Assembly (NCBI RefSeq): GCF_021343995.1
Contig: NZ_JAJTTE010000001.1
Span: 62,001-126,000 of the forward strand
Direction of reading: 5' to 3'
Length of the DNA: 64,000 nt
Source of the DNA: Pseudonocardia terrae
GTDB taxonomy: Bacteria; Actinomycetota; Actinomycetes; Mycobacteriales; Pseudonocardiaceae
A program made the position numbers and the translations under genes. This document shows, piece after piece, positions 1 through 7,513 of the stretch (positions are counted from its first letter, which is position 1; the number at the start of each line of letters is the position of its first letter). The notes below the pieces were generated by a model, which did no database searches, had not been told where the DNA came from, and worked only from the letters and a program-made list of their open reading frames with translations.

Positions 1-266
1 CCAGAGGGGTCGCCGCGGAGCGGGCCGCCCTGCTCGTCCGGCTGTGCCTGGACCTGGACCGCCAAGGTGCGCCGCCGACCGTCCGGCTGGCCGCCCTCGA
101 CCAGGCGTGGGCCGCCGTCGCGACCGTGCCCCCGGGGCGGATCCGGGACCGGCTGACCACCGTCTGCGAGATCCTCGCCGAGCTGCACCGCGACGACACC
201 GCGGAGGCGGTGCGGGCCGCGATCGTCCGCGCCCGGGCGGCGCTGGGCACGCCCGCCGCCGGCTGA
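1..266 (+). CDS. C-terminal fragment of an unidentified protein (5' end outside the window)
   Basis: The reading frame enters at base 3 and is open to a TGA at 264-266, giving 87 residues rich in Ala, Arg and Leu. It resembles an amphipathic helical tail (segments such as RAALLVRLCLDLD and LTTVCEILAELHRDD). I see no catalytic motif and do not recognise a family. It ends convergently with the GAF-domain gene, and a hairpin lies over both stop codons. Third-position GC is typical of the surrounding genes, which supports real coding. The function cannot be judged without the missing 5' part. Confidence 0.6.
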   Translation, partial: RGVAAERAALLVRLCLDLDRQGAPPTVRLAALDQAWAAVATVPPGRIRDRLTTVCEILAELHRDDTAEAVRAAIVRARAALGTPAAG

Positions 267-281
267 CCGGCGTCAGCCGGC
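258..281. terminator. Hairpin over two convergent stop codons
   Basis: Perfect 10-bp arms (GCCGGCTGAC and GTCAGCCGGC) flank a 4-nt loop. The hairpin covers the stop codon of the upstream fragment and that of the convergent GAF gene. There is no T-tract, as is common in high-GC actinobacteria. It is probably a bidirectional terminator. Confidence 0.6.
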
Positions 282-1658
282 CCGCGGATCGGGCGGCCGA
301 CCCAGGTCGAACACGCTGGACCCGATGCCCCGCGCGACGCGGTCGAGGCGGTCGGCCTGGGCCAGCAGCTTGGCGCGGTGCACCGGCGAGGTGAGGCTTC
401 CGGCGAGGCCGGTGAGGTCGGTGGCCACTGCGAGGAGCTCGGTGATGACCGAGGTGTTCAGGTCGTCGGCGATCCGGTCGCGGTCGTCGAGTCGGCGGCG
501 CAGCTCCTGCTCCACCCGCACCCGGGCGTAGGCGGCGACCAGCCCGGCGTGCCCGGCCAGCGAGACGACGGCGTCGAGGTCCTCGCGCCGGTACGGGAGC
601 CGGCCGCGGCGCCGGCACACCGCGAGCGCGCCCCGCGGGGCCCCGGCCGCCGTCAGCGGCGCCACCAGCGCGGGCCCGACGTCGAGCCGGCCCAGGGGGA
701 CACCGGCCAGCCGTGGATCGCCGCGCGCGTCGGCGGTCGCGACCGCGGCCCCGGCCATGAGCGCGCGGCCCGCCGCGCTGTCCCGGGCGCGCAGCCGGGT
801 GTTCTCCACCGCTGTGAGCGTCTCGCCCTCGGCCACGGCCACCAGGAACTCGCCTGCCCCCTCGGCCGGCACCAGCAGGGCCGCGGCGTCGCTGTCGCTC
901 AGGTCGCGCAGCGTCGCGACCAGCCCCTCCAGCACCTCGGCGGGTTCCTCGCCGGCGAGCAGGTCCGTCGCGACCTGCGTGGACGCGGCCTGCCAGGCCT
1001 GCCGGCGCCGGGTCTCGGCGAACAGCAGCGCGTTCTCGATCGCCACCGCGGCCGACGTCGCGAGGGCCTGGACCAGCTCCTCGTCGTCGGCGCTGAAACC
1101 GCCGCCGGACTGGCGGTCGGTGAGGTAGAGGTTGCCGAACACCCCGCTGCGGACCCGGATCGGGACGCCCAGGAAGCTGGTCATCGGGGGATGCCCCGGC
1201 GGGAACCCGACGGAGCGCGGGTCGTCGTGCATGGACGCGAGCCGGATCGGGTGCGGGTCCTCGATCAACGCACCCAGCAGGCCCTCCCCGCGCGGTGGCC
1301 GGCCGATCGCCCGGACGTCCTCCTCGCTCATGCCCTCGTGCAGGAACTCGACGAGATGGCCGTCGGCGCCGAGGACGCCGAGCGCCGCGTAGCGGGCCCC
1401 GACCAGCGCGCGGGCCTCCGTGACGATGCGCCGCAGCACGACCGGGAGCTCCAGGTCCGCGCCGACCGCCCGGTGGGCCCGGAGCAGGCCGCGCAGCCGG
1501 CCCTGGCTCGCCATGACCTCCTCGGCCCGGTCGACGATCTGCTCCAGCAGCTGGTCGAGCTCGAGCCGCGGCACGTCGACGAAGCCCAGGTCGCCGTCCG
1601 GGTCGTCGTCGCCCGGCCCCCCGAGGCCTTCGCCGTACTGCGGCCGCGTCTGCACCAC
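273..1658 (-). CDS. Tandem GAF-domain protein with degenerate histidine-kinase dimerisation domain
   Basis: The protein has 461 residues and starts at GTG. Two GAF domains (about residues 65-210 and 225-380) are followed by a helix that matches the DHp of DevS/DosT-type sensor kinases. The usual RIARDLHDHVI motif reads RIADDLNTSVI, so the phosphoacceptor histidine is Asn401. The second DHp helix (DRLDRVARGIGSSVFDL) is present, but the protein stops there, with no HATPase domain. DevS-family GAF domains bind haem or other small ligands; here the output must be non-kinase, for example dimerisation with a partner. It lies downstream of, and in the same direction as, the pseudokinase gene. The GAF assignment is firm; the role is unknown. 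Confidence 0.85.
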   Translation of the reverse strand: MVQTRPQYGEGLGGPGDDDPDGDLGFVDVPRLELDQLLEQIVDRAEEVMASQGRLRGLLRAHRAVGADLELPVVLRRIVTEARALVGARYAALGVLGADGHLVEFLHEGMSEEDVRAIGRPPRGEGLLGALIEDPHPIRLASMHDDPRSVGFPPGHPPMTSFLGVPIRVRSGVFGNLYLTDRQSGGGFSADDEELVQALATSAAVAIENALLFAETRRRQAWQAASTQVATDLLAGEEPAEVLEGLVATLRDLSDSDAAALLVPAEGAGEFLVAVAEGETLTAVENTRLRARDSAAGRALMAGAAVATADARGDPRLAGVPLGRLDVGPALVAPLTAAGAPRGALAVCRRRGRLPYRREDLDAVVSLAGHAGLVAAYARVRVEQELRRRLDDRDRIADDLNTSVITELLAVATDLTGLAGSLTSPVHRAKLLAQADRLDRVARGIGSSVFDLGRPPDPRAG

Positions 1659-1790
1659 CGGCCGTCACCACCCGTCGCGTCGAGGGGCTCCCACCGACCG
1701 CTCGGGGGACACGGCCCGTGCGGCGAGACGTCCCACTATGGCCACGGTGACCGGCGCTGTCCAGCACGCCGACGGGCGATGCACCCGGCG

Positions 1791-3062
1791 TCAGGACCAG
1801 CGGTCGGCGTCCGGATGGTCGTCACTGTCGGTGTCGTCCGACCCGTACCCCTCGTCCCAGCCGCCGTGTCGGTACTCGTCCCCGTGCCCGTTCCCGTGGT
1901 CATGGCCGTGCTCGTGGCCGTGGTCGCCGCCGTCCCCGTGGTCGTCCCCGTGGTCGTCCCCGTGGTCGTCGCCGTGCCCGTCCCGGGCGTTCTCGTCGTC
2001 CATCGAGGGCGCCGCGGCGTTCGCCGGCCGGGGTCGGGGCGGCGTGACCTGTGTCCCGGGCGCGGACGCCCGCACGATCCGGCCCGCCTGCGCCCGTGCA
2101 CCCGCCGCGGCCGCGGCCGGCACCGGGACCCCCACGGGCGGGGCGGGCAGCACCGTCGCGTCGCGCACCCCGCCCGCGGACCCGGACGCCTGGTCCGCCG
2201 CTGCGGGGGCGGCGGGCGCCCCGGTGACGACGGCCCCGTCGGGGCCGAGCGAGGGCCTGCCGACCAGCACCGCGGCGGCGGCGCCGAGCATCGCGACGAC
2301 CGCGATCCGGCGGTGCGCCGCGGGCCGGGGCCGTGCGGGCCCGGGCTCACCGACCCGTCGCGACTCCCGGGCCAGGCCGGCGGCGAGCTCATCGGCGGAG
2401 GGCCGCTCGGCGGGGTCGGCGGCCGAGGCGCGGGCCAGCAGCGCCGCGACCCCGGCCGGTACCTCGGGCGCAATCCGGCCCCGTGGGGCCATGCCCGCGC
2501 CCAGCAGGCAGTGCCGCAGCAGCCGGCCGACCTGCGCGACGTCCCCGGCCGCCCGGACGTCGAACGCGGGGGTGCCGAACGCGGCCTCGGGCGGCCGGTG
2601 GACACGGCCGAGCAGGTGCGCGTCCCCGGCCCGGTCGAACCGCACGGCCGCGGGGCGGACCGCGCCGTGCACCACGCCGTGGGCGTGCAGGTAGGCCAGG
2701 GCCTCGACGACGCGGGTGCCGGCGGCCAGGACGACCGGCACGGACAGGGCCCGTCGGGTGGCCCGGTCGGCGAGCGAGGGGCCGTCGACGAACTGCAGGA
2801 CGAGGAAGTGTCCGTCCTCGCAGGTCCCGACGTCGTACAGCGCGGCCAGGCCCGGATGGTGCAGCCCCGCGACCGCGGGACCCGCCGGGGCGGGCCGCAG
2901 GATCTCGACGACGACGGGTCGGCACAGGACGTCGTCCCACCCGCGGTAGCGGCGATGACCGCGGCCCGGGCCCAGCCGGGCGTCGAGCCGGTACCGGCCC
3001 GGCAGCCCCGCCGGACGTGCCGGTCGCCTCGACGGCTGCACGACGTCGTCGGTCGTGGCCAC
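1791..3062 (-). CDS. Membrane-anchored Ser/Thr pseudokinase with His/Asp-rich C-terminal tail
   Basis: The GTG at 3062 follows a GGGGGG ribosome site, giving 423 residues. Residues 20-230 follow the PknB-type kinase fold, but every catalytic motif is lost: the VAVK lysine is Glu53 (VVVE), the HRD loop reads HGA (132-134), and the DFG position reads LGR (151-153). One hydrophobic segment (about 252-268) is a likely membrane anchor. A Pro/Ala-rich linker leads to a tail (about 361-400) of DDHG, HGHEHGHDHG and NGHG units, predicted extracytoplasmic, which could bind divalent metal. It is probably a signalling scaffold rather than a kinase. A longer start at 3260 is possible, but its extra residues are low-complexity Arg. 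Confidence 0.75.
   Translation of the reverse strand: MATTDDVVQPSRRPARPAGLPGRYRLDARLGPGRGHRRYRGWDDVLCRPVVVEILRPAPAGPAVAGLHHPGLAALYDVGTCEDGHFLVLQFVDGPSLADRATRRALSVPVVLAAGTRVVEALAYLHAHGVVHGAVRPAAVRFDRAGDAHLLGRVHRPPEAAFGTPAFDVRAAGDVAQVGRLLRHCLLGAGMAPRGRIAPEVPAGVAALLARASAADPAERPSADELAAGLARESRRVGEPGPARPRPAAHRRIAVVAMLGAAAAVLVGRPSLGPDGAVVTGAPAAPAAADQASGSAGGVRDATVLPAPPVGVPVPAAAAAGARAQAGRIVRASAPGTQVTPPRPRPANAAAPSMDDENARDGHGDDHGDDHGDDHGDGGDHGHEHGHDHGNGHGDEYRHGGWDEGYGSDDTDSDDHPDADRWS
1896..1982 (-). repeat. Imperfect short tandem repeats encoding the DDHG/HGH tail
   Basis: The + strand shows repeated CCGTGGTCGTC-like units of about 12 nt. On the coding strand they give successive Asp-Asp-His-Gly and His-Gly-His/Asp codons of the pseudokinase tail. 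Such an array is likely to vary in length between strains. Confidence 0.7.
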
Positions 3063-3451
3063 GCGCCTTACCCCCCGTCGGCGGCCGGCCACCCCGCGGT
3101 CGTGCGCGTGGTGGCCGTGCCGGTCGCGGTCCCCGGGCGCCGGACGGACCGTGCCGGCCGCAGCCGGACGGCGCCGTCGGTGCCCCCGTCGGATCCCGCG
3201 TACCCCCGATGTCCCCCGGACTACCCCGCCCCGTGCGGCCCACAGCGTGGCGCACGGCACGGTTTCGGGGCAGGGCCGAAAGTCACGCCCGTCCGGGCCG
3301 GGGCACCGGCACGGACCCGCGCGACACCGGGCGTGCCGCCGCGCGACCGGCCGCTCGGCGTGACCGGCGGTTCCGGGACGTCCGACCCTGGCGGGTGGGG
3401 CCCGGGCCGGGGAGGCTCACGCGGCCCGCTCGGCGACCACAGGAGGCCCCG
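3063..3451. other. 389-bp divergent intergenic region
   Basis: This interval lies between the leftward pseudokinase start and the rightward 61-residue gene. The open frames in it are Arg/Pro-rich and look like GC-driven shadows. It must hold the promoters of both genes, but I see no convincing -10/-35 pair or operator palindrome. Confidence 0.5.
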
Positions 3452-3637
3452 ATGCCGTCCGCACCGCACTCCGCGCCCGCCCCGGGCGGCGGGTCGAGGT
3501 CCGGCCACCGGCACACGACCCGCTGCTACTGGGACGTCGGGGTCTGCAGCTGGTACTGCCCGCCCCCGGTGGCCGAGCCGGTGGTCGACGCCGTCGAACC
3601 CGCCGCGTCCGCCCGACCCGTCGCCACCCCGGCCTGA
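3452..3637 (+). CDS. Small Cys/Trp-rich protein with a CX6CX3C core (unrecognised)
   Basis: The 61-residue frame starts at ATG 3452, five bases after a perfect AGGAGG (3441-3446), one of the strongest ribosome sites in the window. A flexible N-terminus (Ser, Pro, Gly, His) leads into a compact core, RCYWDVGVCSWYCPPP, with Cys25, Cys32 and Cys36, then an Ala/Pro/Val tail. There is no signal peptide or membrane segment. The three cysteines and aromatic residues suggest a small metal-binding or redox peptide, or a peptide modified after translation; none of this is shown. It is followed by a second small gene and a MarR regulator, probably one transcript. Confidence 0.7.
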   Translation: MPSAPHSAPAPGGGSRSGHRHTTRCYWDVGVCSWYCPPPVAEPVVDAVEPAASARPVATPA

Positions 3638-3704
3638 CGCCGGCGCGGCCGCACGTGCCCGCCGTGGGTCCGTGCCGCCGCCCGCGAATCGCGAGGAGGA
3701 GGCC

Positions 3705-3839
3705 GTGGGCCTGTCGGTGGAGGTCGTCGTGACCGGCGAGCCGGGCGACCGCAGCACCCTCGTGCGCGGCGGCGAGGTCGCGCCGGCCGTCGGCTCCCGG
3801 CGCAGCATCCTGGCGGGCCCGGGTGCCGGCGCGGGGTGA
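3705..3839 (+). CDS. 44-residue small protein preceding the MarR gene (unrecognised)
   Basis: The GTG at 3705 follows GAGGAGGAGG at 3693-3702, an excellent Shine-Dalgarno run. The product, beginning MGLSVEVVVTGEPGDRSTLV, has a short beta-like N-terminus and no membrane segment or Cys. Its end overlaps the start of the MarR gene (3823) by 17 bases, which suggests coupled translation and that it could act as a leader peptide. It is too short to assign. An alternative is that the ribosome site serves a leader with no stable product. Confidence 0.5.
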   Translation: MGLSVEVVVTGEPGDRSTLVRGGEVAPAVGSRRSILAGPGAGAG

Positions 3840-4332
3840 GGCCGCCGTCCGGACGCTGGCGGAGCGGGTGCGTGAGCTCGTCGTCGCCACGGACGAGTAC
3901 CGGCGGATGATGGCGCAGGCCGCCGGGGTCGGCCTGCACGAGGCCGCGACCCTGGGGGAGCTGCTGCACCGCGGCCCGCTCCCGCCGTCGGCGATCGCCC
4001 GACGCCTCGGCATCGCCTCGGCCAGCGTGACCTCGCTGCTGGACCGGCTGACCGTCGCGGGCTTCGTGGAGCGGCAGCCCAATCCCGTGGACCGCCGCAG
4101 CGTGCTCGTCGTGCTCACGCCCGGCGGTCGGGCGACGATCCGCGCCATGTTCGACCTGTTCACCGACGACATCGAGCAGGCCGTCCGGACGGCGGAGCCC
4201 CGGTACGTCACGGAGTTCGCGCGGGCCCTGTCCCGGATGGTGCGCGCGCTGCAGGCGCGCGCGGCCGACCGCGCGACCCTCGAGGAGGAGCTCGGCCGCC
4301 GCACCCGGAGTGTCGGCGAGGATCCCCGATAG
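3823..4332 (+). CDS. MarR-family transcriptional regulator
   Basis: The protein has 169 residues from GTG. The winged helix-turn-helix is clear: LPPSAIARRLGIASASVTSLLDRLTVAGF supplies the HTH, and NPVDRRSVLVVLT supplies the wing with the conserved D-x-R-R. Flanking helices form the dimer interface. MarR proteins are dimeric repressors, often relieved by small aromatic ligands or oxidants. It overlaps the upstream 44-residue gene and probably controls this small-protein group or itself, although I see no obvious palindrome in front. The start could be a few codons downstream. Confidence 0.85.
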   Translation: MPARGEAAVRTLAERVRELVVATDEYRRMMAQAAGVGLHEAATLGELLHRGPLPPSAIARRLGIASASVTSLLDRLTVAGFVERQPNPVDRRSVLVVLTPGGRATIRAMFDLFTDDIEQAVRTAEPRYVTEFARALSRMVRALQARAADRATLEEELGRRTRSVGEDPR

Positions 4333-4460
4333 CCGCGGGAACGGGACTTCTCGCGCACCGAACATCTCGGCGGGGAGTTGCGCCGTCCGGCGGTGGTCCG
4401 TCGACGGGGCCGGACGGTGGGATCGGACCACCCCAACGACGAGCACCACGGCGGTGACCC

Positions 4461-4817
4461 GTGCCCGACTACGGCTCCGACGACTCCTTCGATTCCTTCG
4501 ACCGCCCCGGCGGCCCGCCCCCGGCCGCCCGCACACATCCGCCCGGTCCTGCGCACCGGGCGGAGGACCCGCTCGACCGGCCCAGCCGGCGGCACGCCAC
4601 GATGCCGGCCGACCAGCGCGTCCTGCTGCGGCGGGCCGCCCTGGTGGCCCCCGAGCGCTACCCCGGCCCGGTCGGTGAGCTGCTCGCGCGCGAGCTGCTG
4701 CTCTGGGAGGACTTCGGGCACCGCTTCGGCGCCCACACCCTGGTCTCGCGGCTCGTCGCGCAGATCCTGGACCCGGGCAAGGCCGCCGCACCCGCCGGCG
4801 ACGGCACCGCGGCCTGA
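4461..4817 (+). CDS. Hypothetical protein, 118 residues
   Basis: The GTG start gives an acidic, disordered, Ser/Asp/Pro-rich N-terminus (about 1-45) followed by a helical domain with the segments ADQRVLLRRAALVAPERYPGP, LLARELLLWEDFGHRFG and LVSRLVAQILD. The second half is clearly protein-like, with conserved-looking aromatic and charged residues, but I do not assign a domain. There is no signal peptide or membrane span. It is a stand-alone gene with a strong hairpin terminator downstream. The start is uncertain because the ribosome site is weak. Confidence 0.6.
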   Translation: MPDYGSDDSFDSFDRPGGPPPAARTHPPGPAHRAEDPLDRPSRRHATMPADQRVLLRRAALVAPERYPGPVGELLARELLLWEDFGHRFGAHTLVSRLVAQILDPGKAAAPAGDGTAA

Positions 4818-4862
4818 GGCCGCGCACCCCGACGGTTCTGCGGCCCGAGGCCGCGCACCCCG
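4816..4862. repeat. 16-bp direct repeat, two copies
   Basis: GAGGCCGCGCACCCCG occurs at 4816-4831 and again at 4847-4862, a period of 31 bp. It begins in the stop region of the upstream gene. The role is unknown; it may be a local duplication. Confidence 0.6.
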
Positions 4863-4899
4863 GACCGGGGCCGCGCCCCCCAGCCGGCGCGGCCCCACC

Positions 4900-4930
4900 C
4901 CACCCCGCCCGGTCCGACCGGGCGGGGTGG
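4900..4930. terminator. Strong bidirectional hairpin terminator
   Basis: Perfect 14-bp arms (CCACCCCGCCCGGT and its complement) with a 3-nt loop lie between the convergent 118-residue gene and fmdA. There is no U-tract. The stem stability and convergent position support a terminator. Confidence 0.75.
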
Positions 4931-4935
4931 CGACG

Positions 4936-4964
4936 CCCGGGCCCGCACGGCGGCCGGGCCCGGG
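4936..4964. terminator. Second hairpin upstream of the fmdA stop
   Basis: Ten-base arms (CCCGGGCCCG and CGGGCCCGGG) flank a 9-nt loop, just beyond the stronger hairpin. It is probably a back-up terminator for the leftward fmd operon. Confidence 0.5.
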
Positions 4965-4976
4965 ATCGAGCGCGGG

Positions 4977-6230
4977 TCAGGCGCGCGCCACCGGCACCCC
5001 GGCACCCGGGTCGACCTGAGCCGGCTGGCCCTTGCTCGGGCGTACCTCGAAGTCGAAGATCTCCGTCGGGATGTAGACCGTGGAGCACGAGTTCGGGATG
5101 TCGACCACCCCGGACAGCCTGCCCTCGATCGGCGCCGCGCCCAGGATCATGTACGCCTGGATGTCGGAGTAGCCGAACTTCTTGAGGTAGTCGATCGCGT
5201 GCAGGCAGGCCCGCTGGTACGACAGGTGCGAGTCCAGGTAGCGCTGCTCGCCGCCGAGCGTCACCGAGGTGCCGGAGAAGGCCAGCCACTCGCTGTACTG
5301 CGGGTCCGTGCGGCCCGGCATGAACAGGGCGTTCTCGGACACGCCGAAGGTGTCCATCCCGCCCTTGATCACGTCGACGCCCAGGTCCATGAACCCGCCC
5401 ATCTCGATGGCGCCGCAGAACGTGATCTCGCCGTCGCCCTGGGAGAAGTGCAGGTCGCCCATGGACAGGTTGGCGCCGTTGACGAAGACCGGGTAGAAGA
5501 CCCGCGAGCCCTTGGTCAGGTTCTTGATGTCCTGGTTGCCGCCGTTCTCGCGCGGGGGTGCGGTGCGGGCGGCCTCGCGGGCGACGCGGTCGAAGTCGTC
5601 GCCGCTGAGCGAGCCGAGGACCGCCGAGTCCGGCAACGGCGGGAGGGCCAGCGGCGGCACCCGGTCCGGGTCGGTGTCGATCAGGGCCTGCTCGCGGGCG
5701 TTCCACTTGGCGAGCAGGTCGTGCGACGGCGCCGTGCCCATCAGGCCGGGGTGCACGATCCCGACGAAGGACACGCCCGGGACGTGCCGGGACGTGGCCA
5801 CCCCGCCGCGGAAGTCCCAGATCACCTTGTAGGCGTCGGGGAACTGCTCGGTGAGGAAGCCGCCGCCGTTGCGGGTGGCGAACACCCCGGTGTAGCCCCA
5901 GCCCTGCCCGGCCAGCGGACCGGAGTCCTCCTGCGGGATCGGGCCGACGTCGAGGATGTCGACGATCAGCAGGTCGCCGGGTTCGGCGCCCTCGACGGAG
6001 ATCGGGCCGCTGAGCACGTGCACGCTCGGCAGCGGGGCGTTGAGGATGTCGTCCGCGGAGTCGTTGTTGTGGATGGCCCCGTCGAACCACTCCCGGCAGT
6101 GGACGCGGAAGGTGTCGCCCGGCTTGACCCGCACCAGTGCGGGGATGTCCGGGTGCCAGCGGTTGTGACCGACGATCCGCTGCTCGGTGAACCTCTTCAT
6201 CGAGTCCAGGGGAAAGACGACCTCGGGCAT
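4977..6230 (-). CDS. fmdA: Formamidase (FmdA/acetamidase family)
   Basis: The 417-residue length matches the FmdA/AmiF acetamidase-formamidase family, which hydrolyses formamide to formate and ammonia in the cytoplasm. Seen: the N-terminal MKRFTEQRIVGHNRWHPDIP, the HCREWFDGAIHNND segment, GDLLIVDILDVGPIPQEDSG, the FRGGVATSRHVPGV block, and the C-terminal YSDIQAYMILGAAPIEGRLSGVVDIPNSC; all are typical of the family. It is the last gene of a leftward fmdB-amiS-fmdA group, 39 bp after the channel gene. Together they would import and hydrolyse short amides as a nitrogen source. Acetamide cannot be excluded as the substrate. Confidence 0.93.
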   Translation of the reverse strand: MPEVVFPLDSMKRFTEQRIVGHNRWHPDIPALVRVKPGDTFRVHCREWFDGAIHNNDSADDILNAPLPSVHVLSGPISVEGAEPGDLLIVDILDVGPIPQEDSGPLAGQGWGYTGVFATRNGGGFLTEQFPDAYKVIWDFRGGVATSRHVPGVSFVGIVHPGLMGTAPSHDLLAKWNAREQALIDTDPDRVPPLALPPLPDSAVLGSLSGDDFDRVAREAARTAPPRENGGNQDIKNLTKGSRVFYPVFVNGANLSMGDLHFSQGDGEITFCGAIEMGGFMDLGVDVIKGGMDTFGVSENALFMPGRTDPQYSEWLAFSGTSVTLGGEQRYLDSHLSYQRACLHAIDYLKKFGYSDIQAYMILGAAPIEGRLSGVVDIPNSCSTVYIPTEIFDFEVRPSKGQPAQVDPGAGVPVARA

Positions 6231-6269
6231 GGTGATACCTCGATTCGTGTGCCGGCAGTACGGATCCGA

Positions 6270-6923
6270 TCAGGGGGAGACGGCGGCGCCGCGGTCCTGC
6301 GGCGTGTGCTCCGTGGGTGGGGTGGTGTCGGCGCTCGGGCGGATCATCCGTGGGTAGAGCAGGCCGAAGACCACCACGCCGAAGACGGCGAGCCCGATGG
6401 CGGTCCACCCGGCCGAGTAGCCCCACCAGCCGTTGAGCAGCACGAAGGCGGGGATCGCGCCGGTCACCCAGCCCTGGATCGCCGCGACCGCACCCGTGTA
6501 GCGCCCGATCCTGCCGACGTCGCGGCCCAGCAGCGCGAAGAACAGCGCCCACAGGAAGGCCCAGTAGAGCCAGATGACGCCGAAGACGGGGTCACCGAGC
6601 TTGATGAAGTTGAGCACCGAGTACCCGACGGCGCAGATCGCGACGAAGAGGGAGAAGTAGCCGAGGCCGGTGCCGTCGAGGCCGCCGTACAGGTTGCACG
6701 CCACGTAGAGGTAGGTGAAACCGAACAGGTACAGGCCGGACGCGTTGAGCACGATCGTCGGGTCCCCGGCGGCGGTGAAGATCAGGTACGTCGGGGTGAC
6801 CACCTGGAGCAGACCGACGAAGAGGTTCAGCGGTGCCGCCGACTTGGCCTCGACCCAGCCGAGCAGCATCGCACCGTTCAGGAAGAGCACCGCTCCGACG
6901 TACAACAGGCCGACGCTGGCCAT
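6270..6923 (-). CDS. amiS: AmiS/UreI-family amide or urea channel
   Basis: The 217-residue protein is strongly hydrophobic, with about six to seven membrane helices (MASVGLLYVGAVLFLNGAMLLGW at the start; LWALFFALLGRD and GWWGYSAGWTAIGLAVFGVVVFG later). Features such as YLYVACNLYGGLDGTGLGYFSLFVA fit the UreI/AmiS family, hexameric channels that pass urea or short amides across the inner membrane. It sits between fmdB and fmdA, so formamide or acetamide is the likely substrate here. ATG start with GAGATCCC upstream. Urea is an alternative, as a urease-like operon lies 45 kb away. Confidence 0.9.
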   Translation of the reverse strand: MASVGLLYVGAVLFLNGAMLLGWVEAKSAAPLNLFVGLLQVVTPTYLIFTAAGDPTIVLNASGLYLFGFTYLYVACNLYGGLDGTGLGYFSLFVAICAVGYSVLNFIKLGDPVFGVIWLYWAFLWALFFALLGRDVGRIGRYTGAVAAIQGWVTGAIPAFVLLNGWWGYSAGWTAIGLAVFGVVVFGLLYPRMIRPSADTTPPTEHTPQDRGAAVSP

Positions 6924-7011
6924 GGGATCTCCTCTCGGGGCCGGGCGGGCCGCTCCCGGTCCGGCCGGGTCCGCCCGGCCGGGCCACGCAGCGGAGTTCC
7001 CGCCGGGCGGT

Positions 7012-7293
7012 TCAGGGGCGTGGCAGGCGCTGCTGCGCCGGGGTCGGCGCGGTCGTGCGGCGGCCGGGCCTGCCCGGCACGCGGGTGACCACCTCCGGCT
7101 CGGTGCGGCTGCGTTCCGCCCGGTCGATCGCCTCGACGGCCGCCCGCGGCGCGAGGGAGACCATCGGGGCGGTCCAGACCCGGCGCATCGGCAGGCCGCA
7201 CAGGGGGCACGGCGCGACGGGCGGCGCCGCGCCGAAGTCGCGGCGCACGTCGATCGTGCCGTGCTCCTCGCACCGGAACGAGTAGGTGGTCAC
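7012..7293 (-). CDS. fmdB: FmdB-family zinc-ribbon protein
   Basis: With the GTG at 7293 the protein has 93 residues and begins MTTYSFRCEEHGTIDV, the usual FmdB opening. The zinc ribbon is Cys8-X2-His11 and Cys29-X2-Cys32. The C-terminal half is Arg/Pro-rich and probably disordered. A GGGAAGGGA ribosome site lies upstream. FmdB was first described as a putative regulator of formamidase, but its role is not settled; it may help metal delivery or protein quality. It is the first gene of the fmdB-amiS-fmdA set. Confidence 0.85.
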   Translation of the reverse strand: MTTYSFRCEEHGTIDVRRDFGAAPPVAPCPLCGLPMRRVWTAPMVSLAPRAAVEAIDRAERSRTEPEVVTRVPGRPGRRTTAPTPAQQRLPRP

Positions 7294-7513
7294 CAGGTGT
7301 CGTCCCTTCCCGCTCGACGGGGCGCCGAGCGTCCCAGCCACTCCGTCCGGCGCATCCGGGCGGAGGGCCCGCCGCGGGCGGGTCGTTGGTCCCTGTGCCT
7401 GAGGCCCGGGCGCAGGGCCGCGACGCCGTCCGGTCGCGCCGGCGTCCTATCGTTCGGAACGGGGGCCGACCCGCCCGGGCGCCCGGAACGACGACGCGAA
7501 CGAGGTGGTCCGA

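Noticed and set aside
1896..1982. Repeat array as a CRISPR or non-coding satellite
   Set aside because: Units are about 12 nt, lack spacers, and are in frame within the pseudokinase tail.
3221..3808. A 195-codon leftward frame over the two small genes
   Set aside because: No ribosome site and low-complexity composition; the rightward small genes have strong ribosome sites.
378..3839. A 1153-codon open frame on the + strand
   Set aside because: It runs antisense to the GAF and pseudokinase genes and is Arg/Pro/Gly-rich throughout, as expected of a shadow in high-GC DNA. Only its last 44 codons, with their own ribosome site, are kept.
3526..6552. A 1008-codon open frame on the - strand
   Set aside because: It is the shadow of fmdA, amiS and the MarR region in another frame, with no family motifs and an improbable composition.
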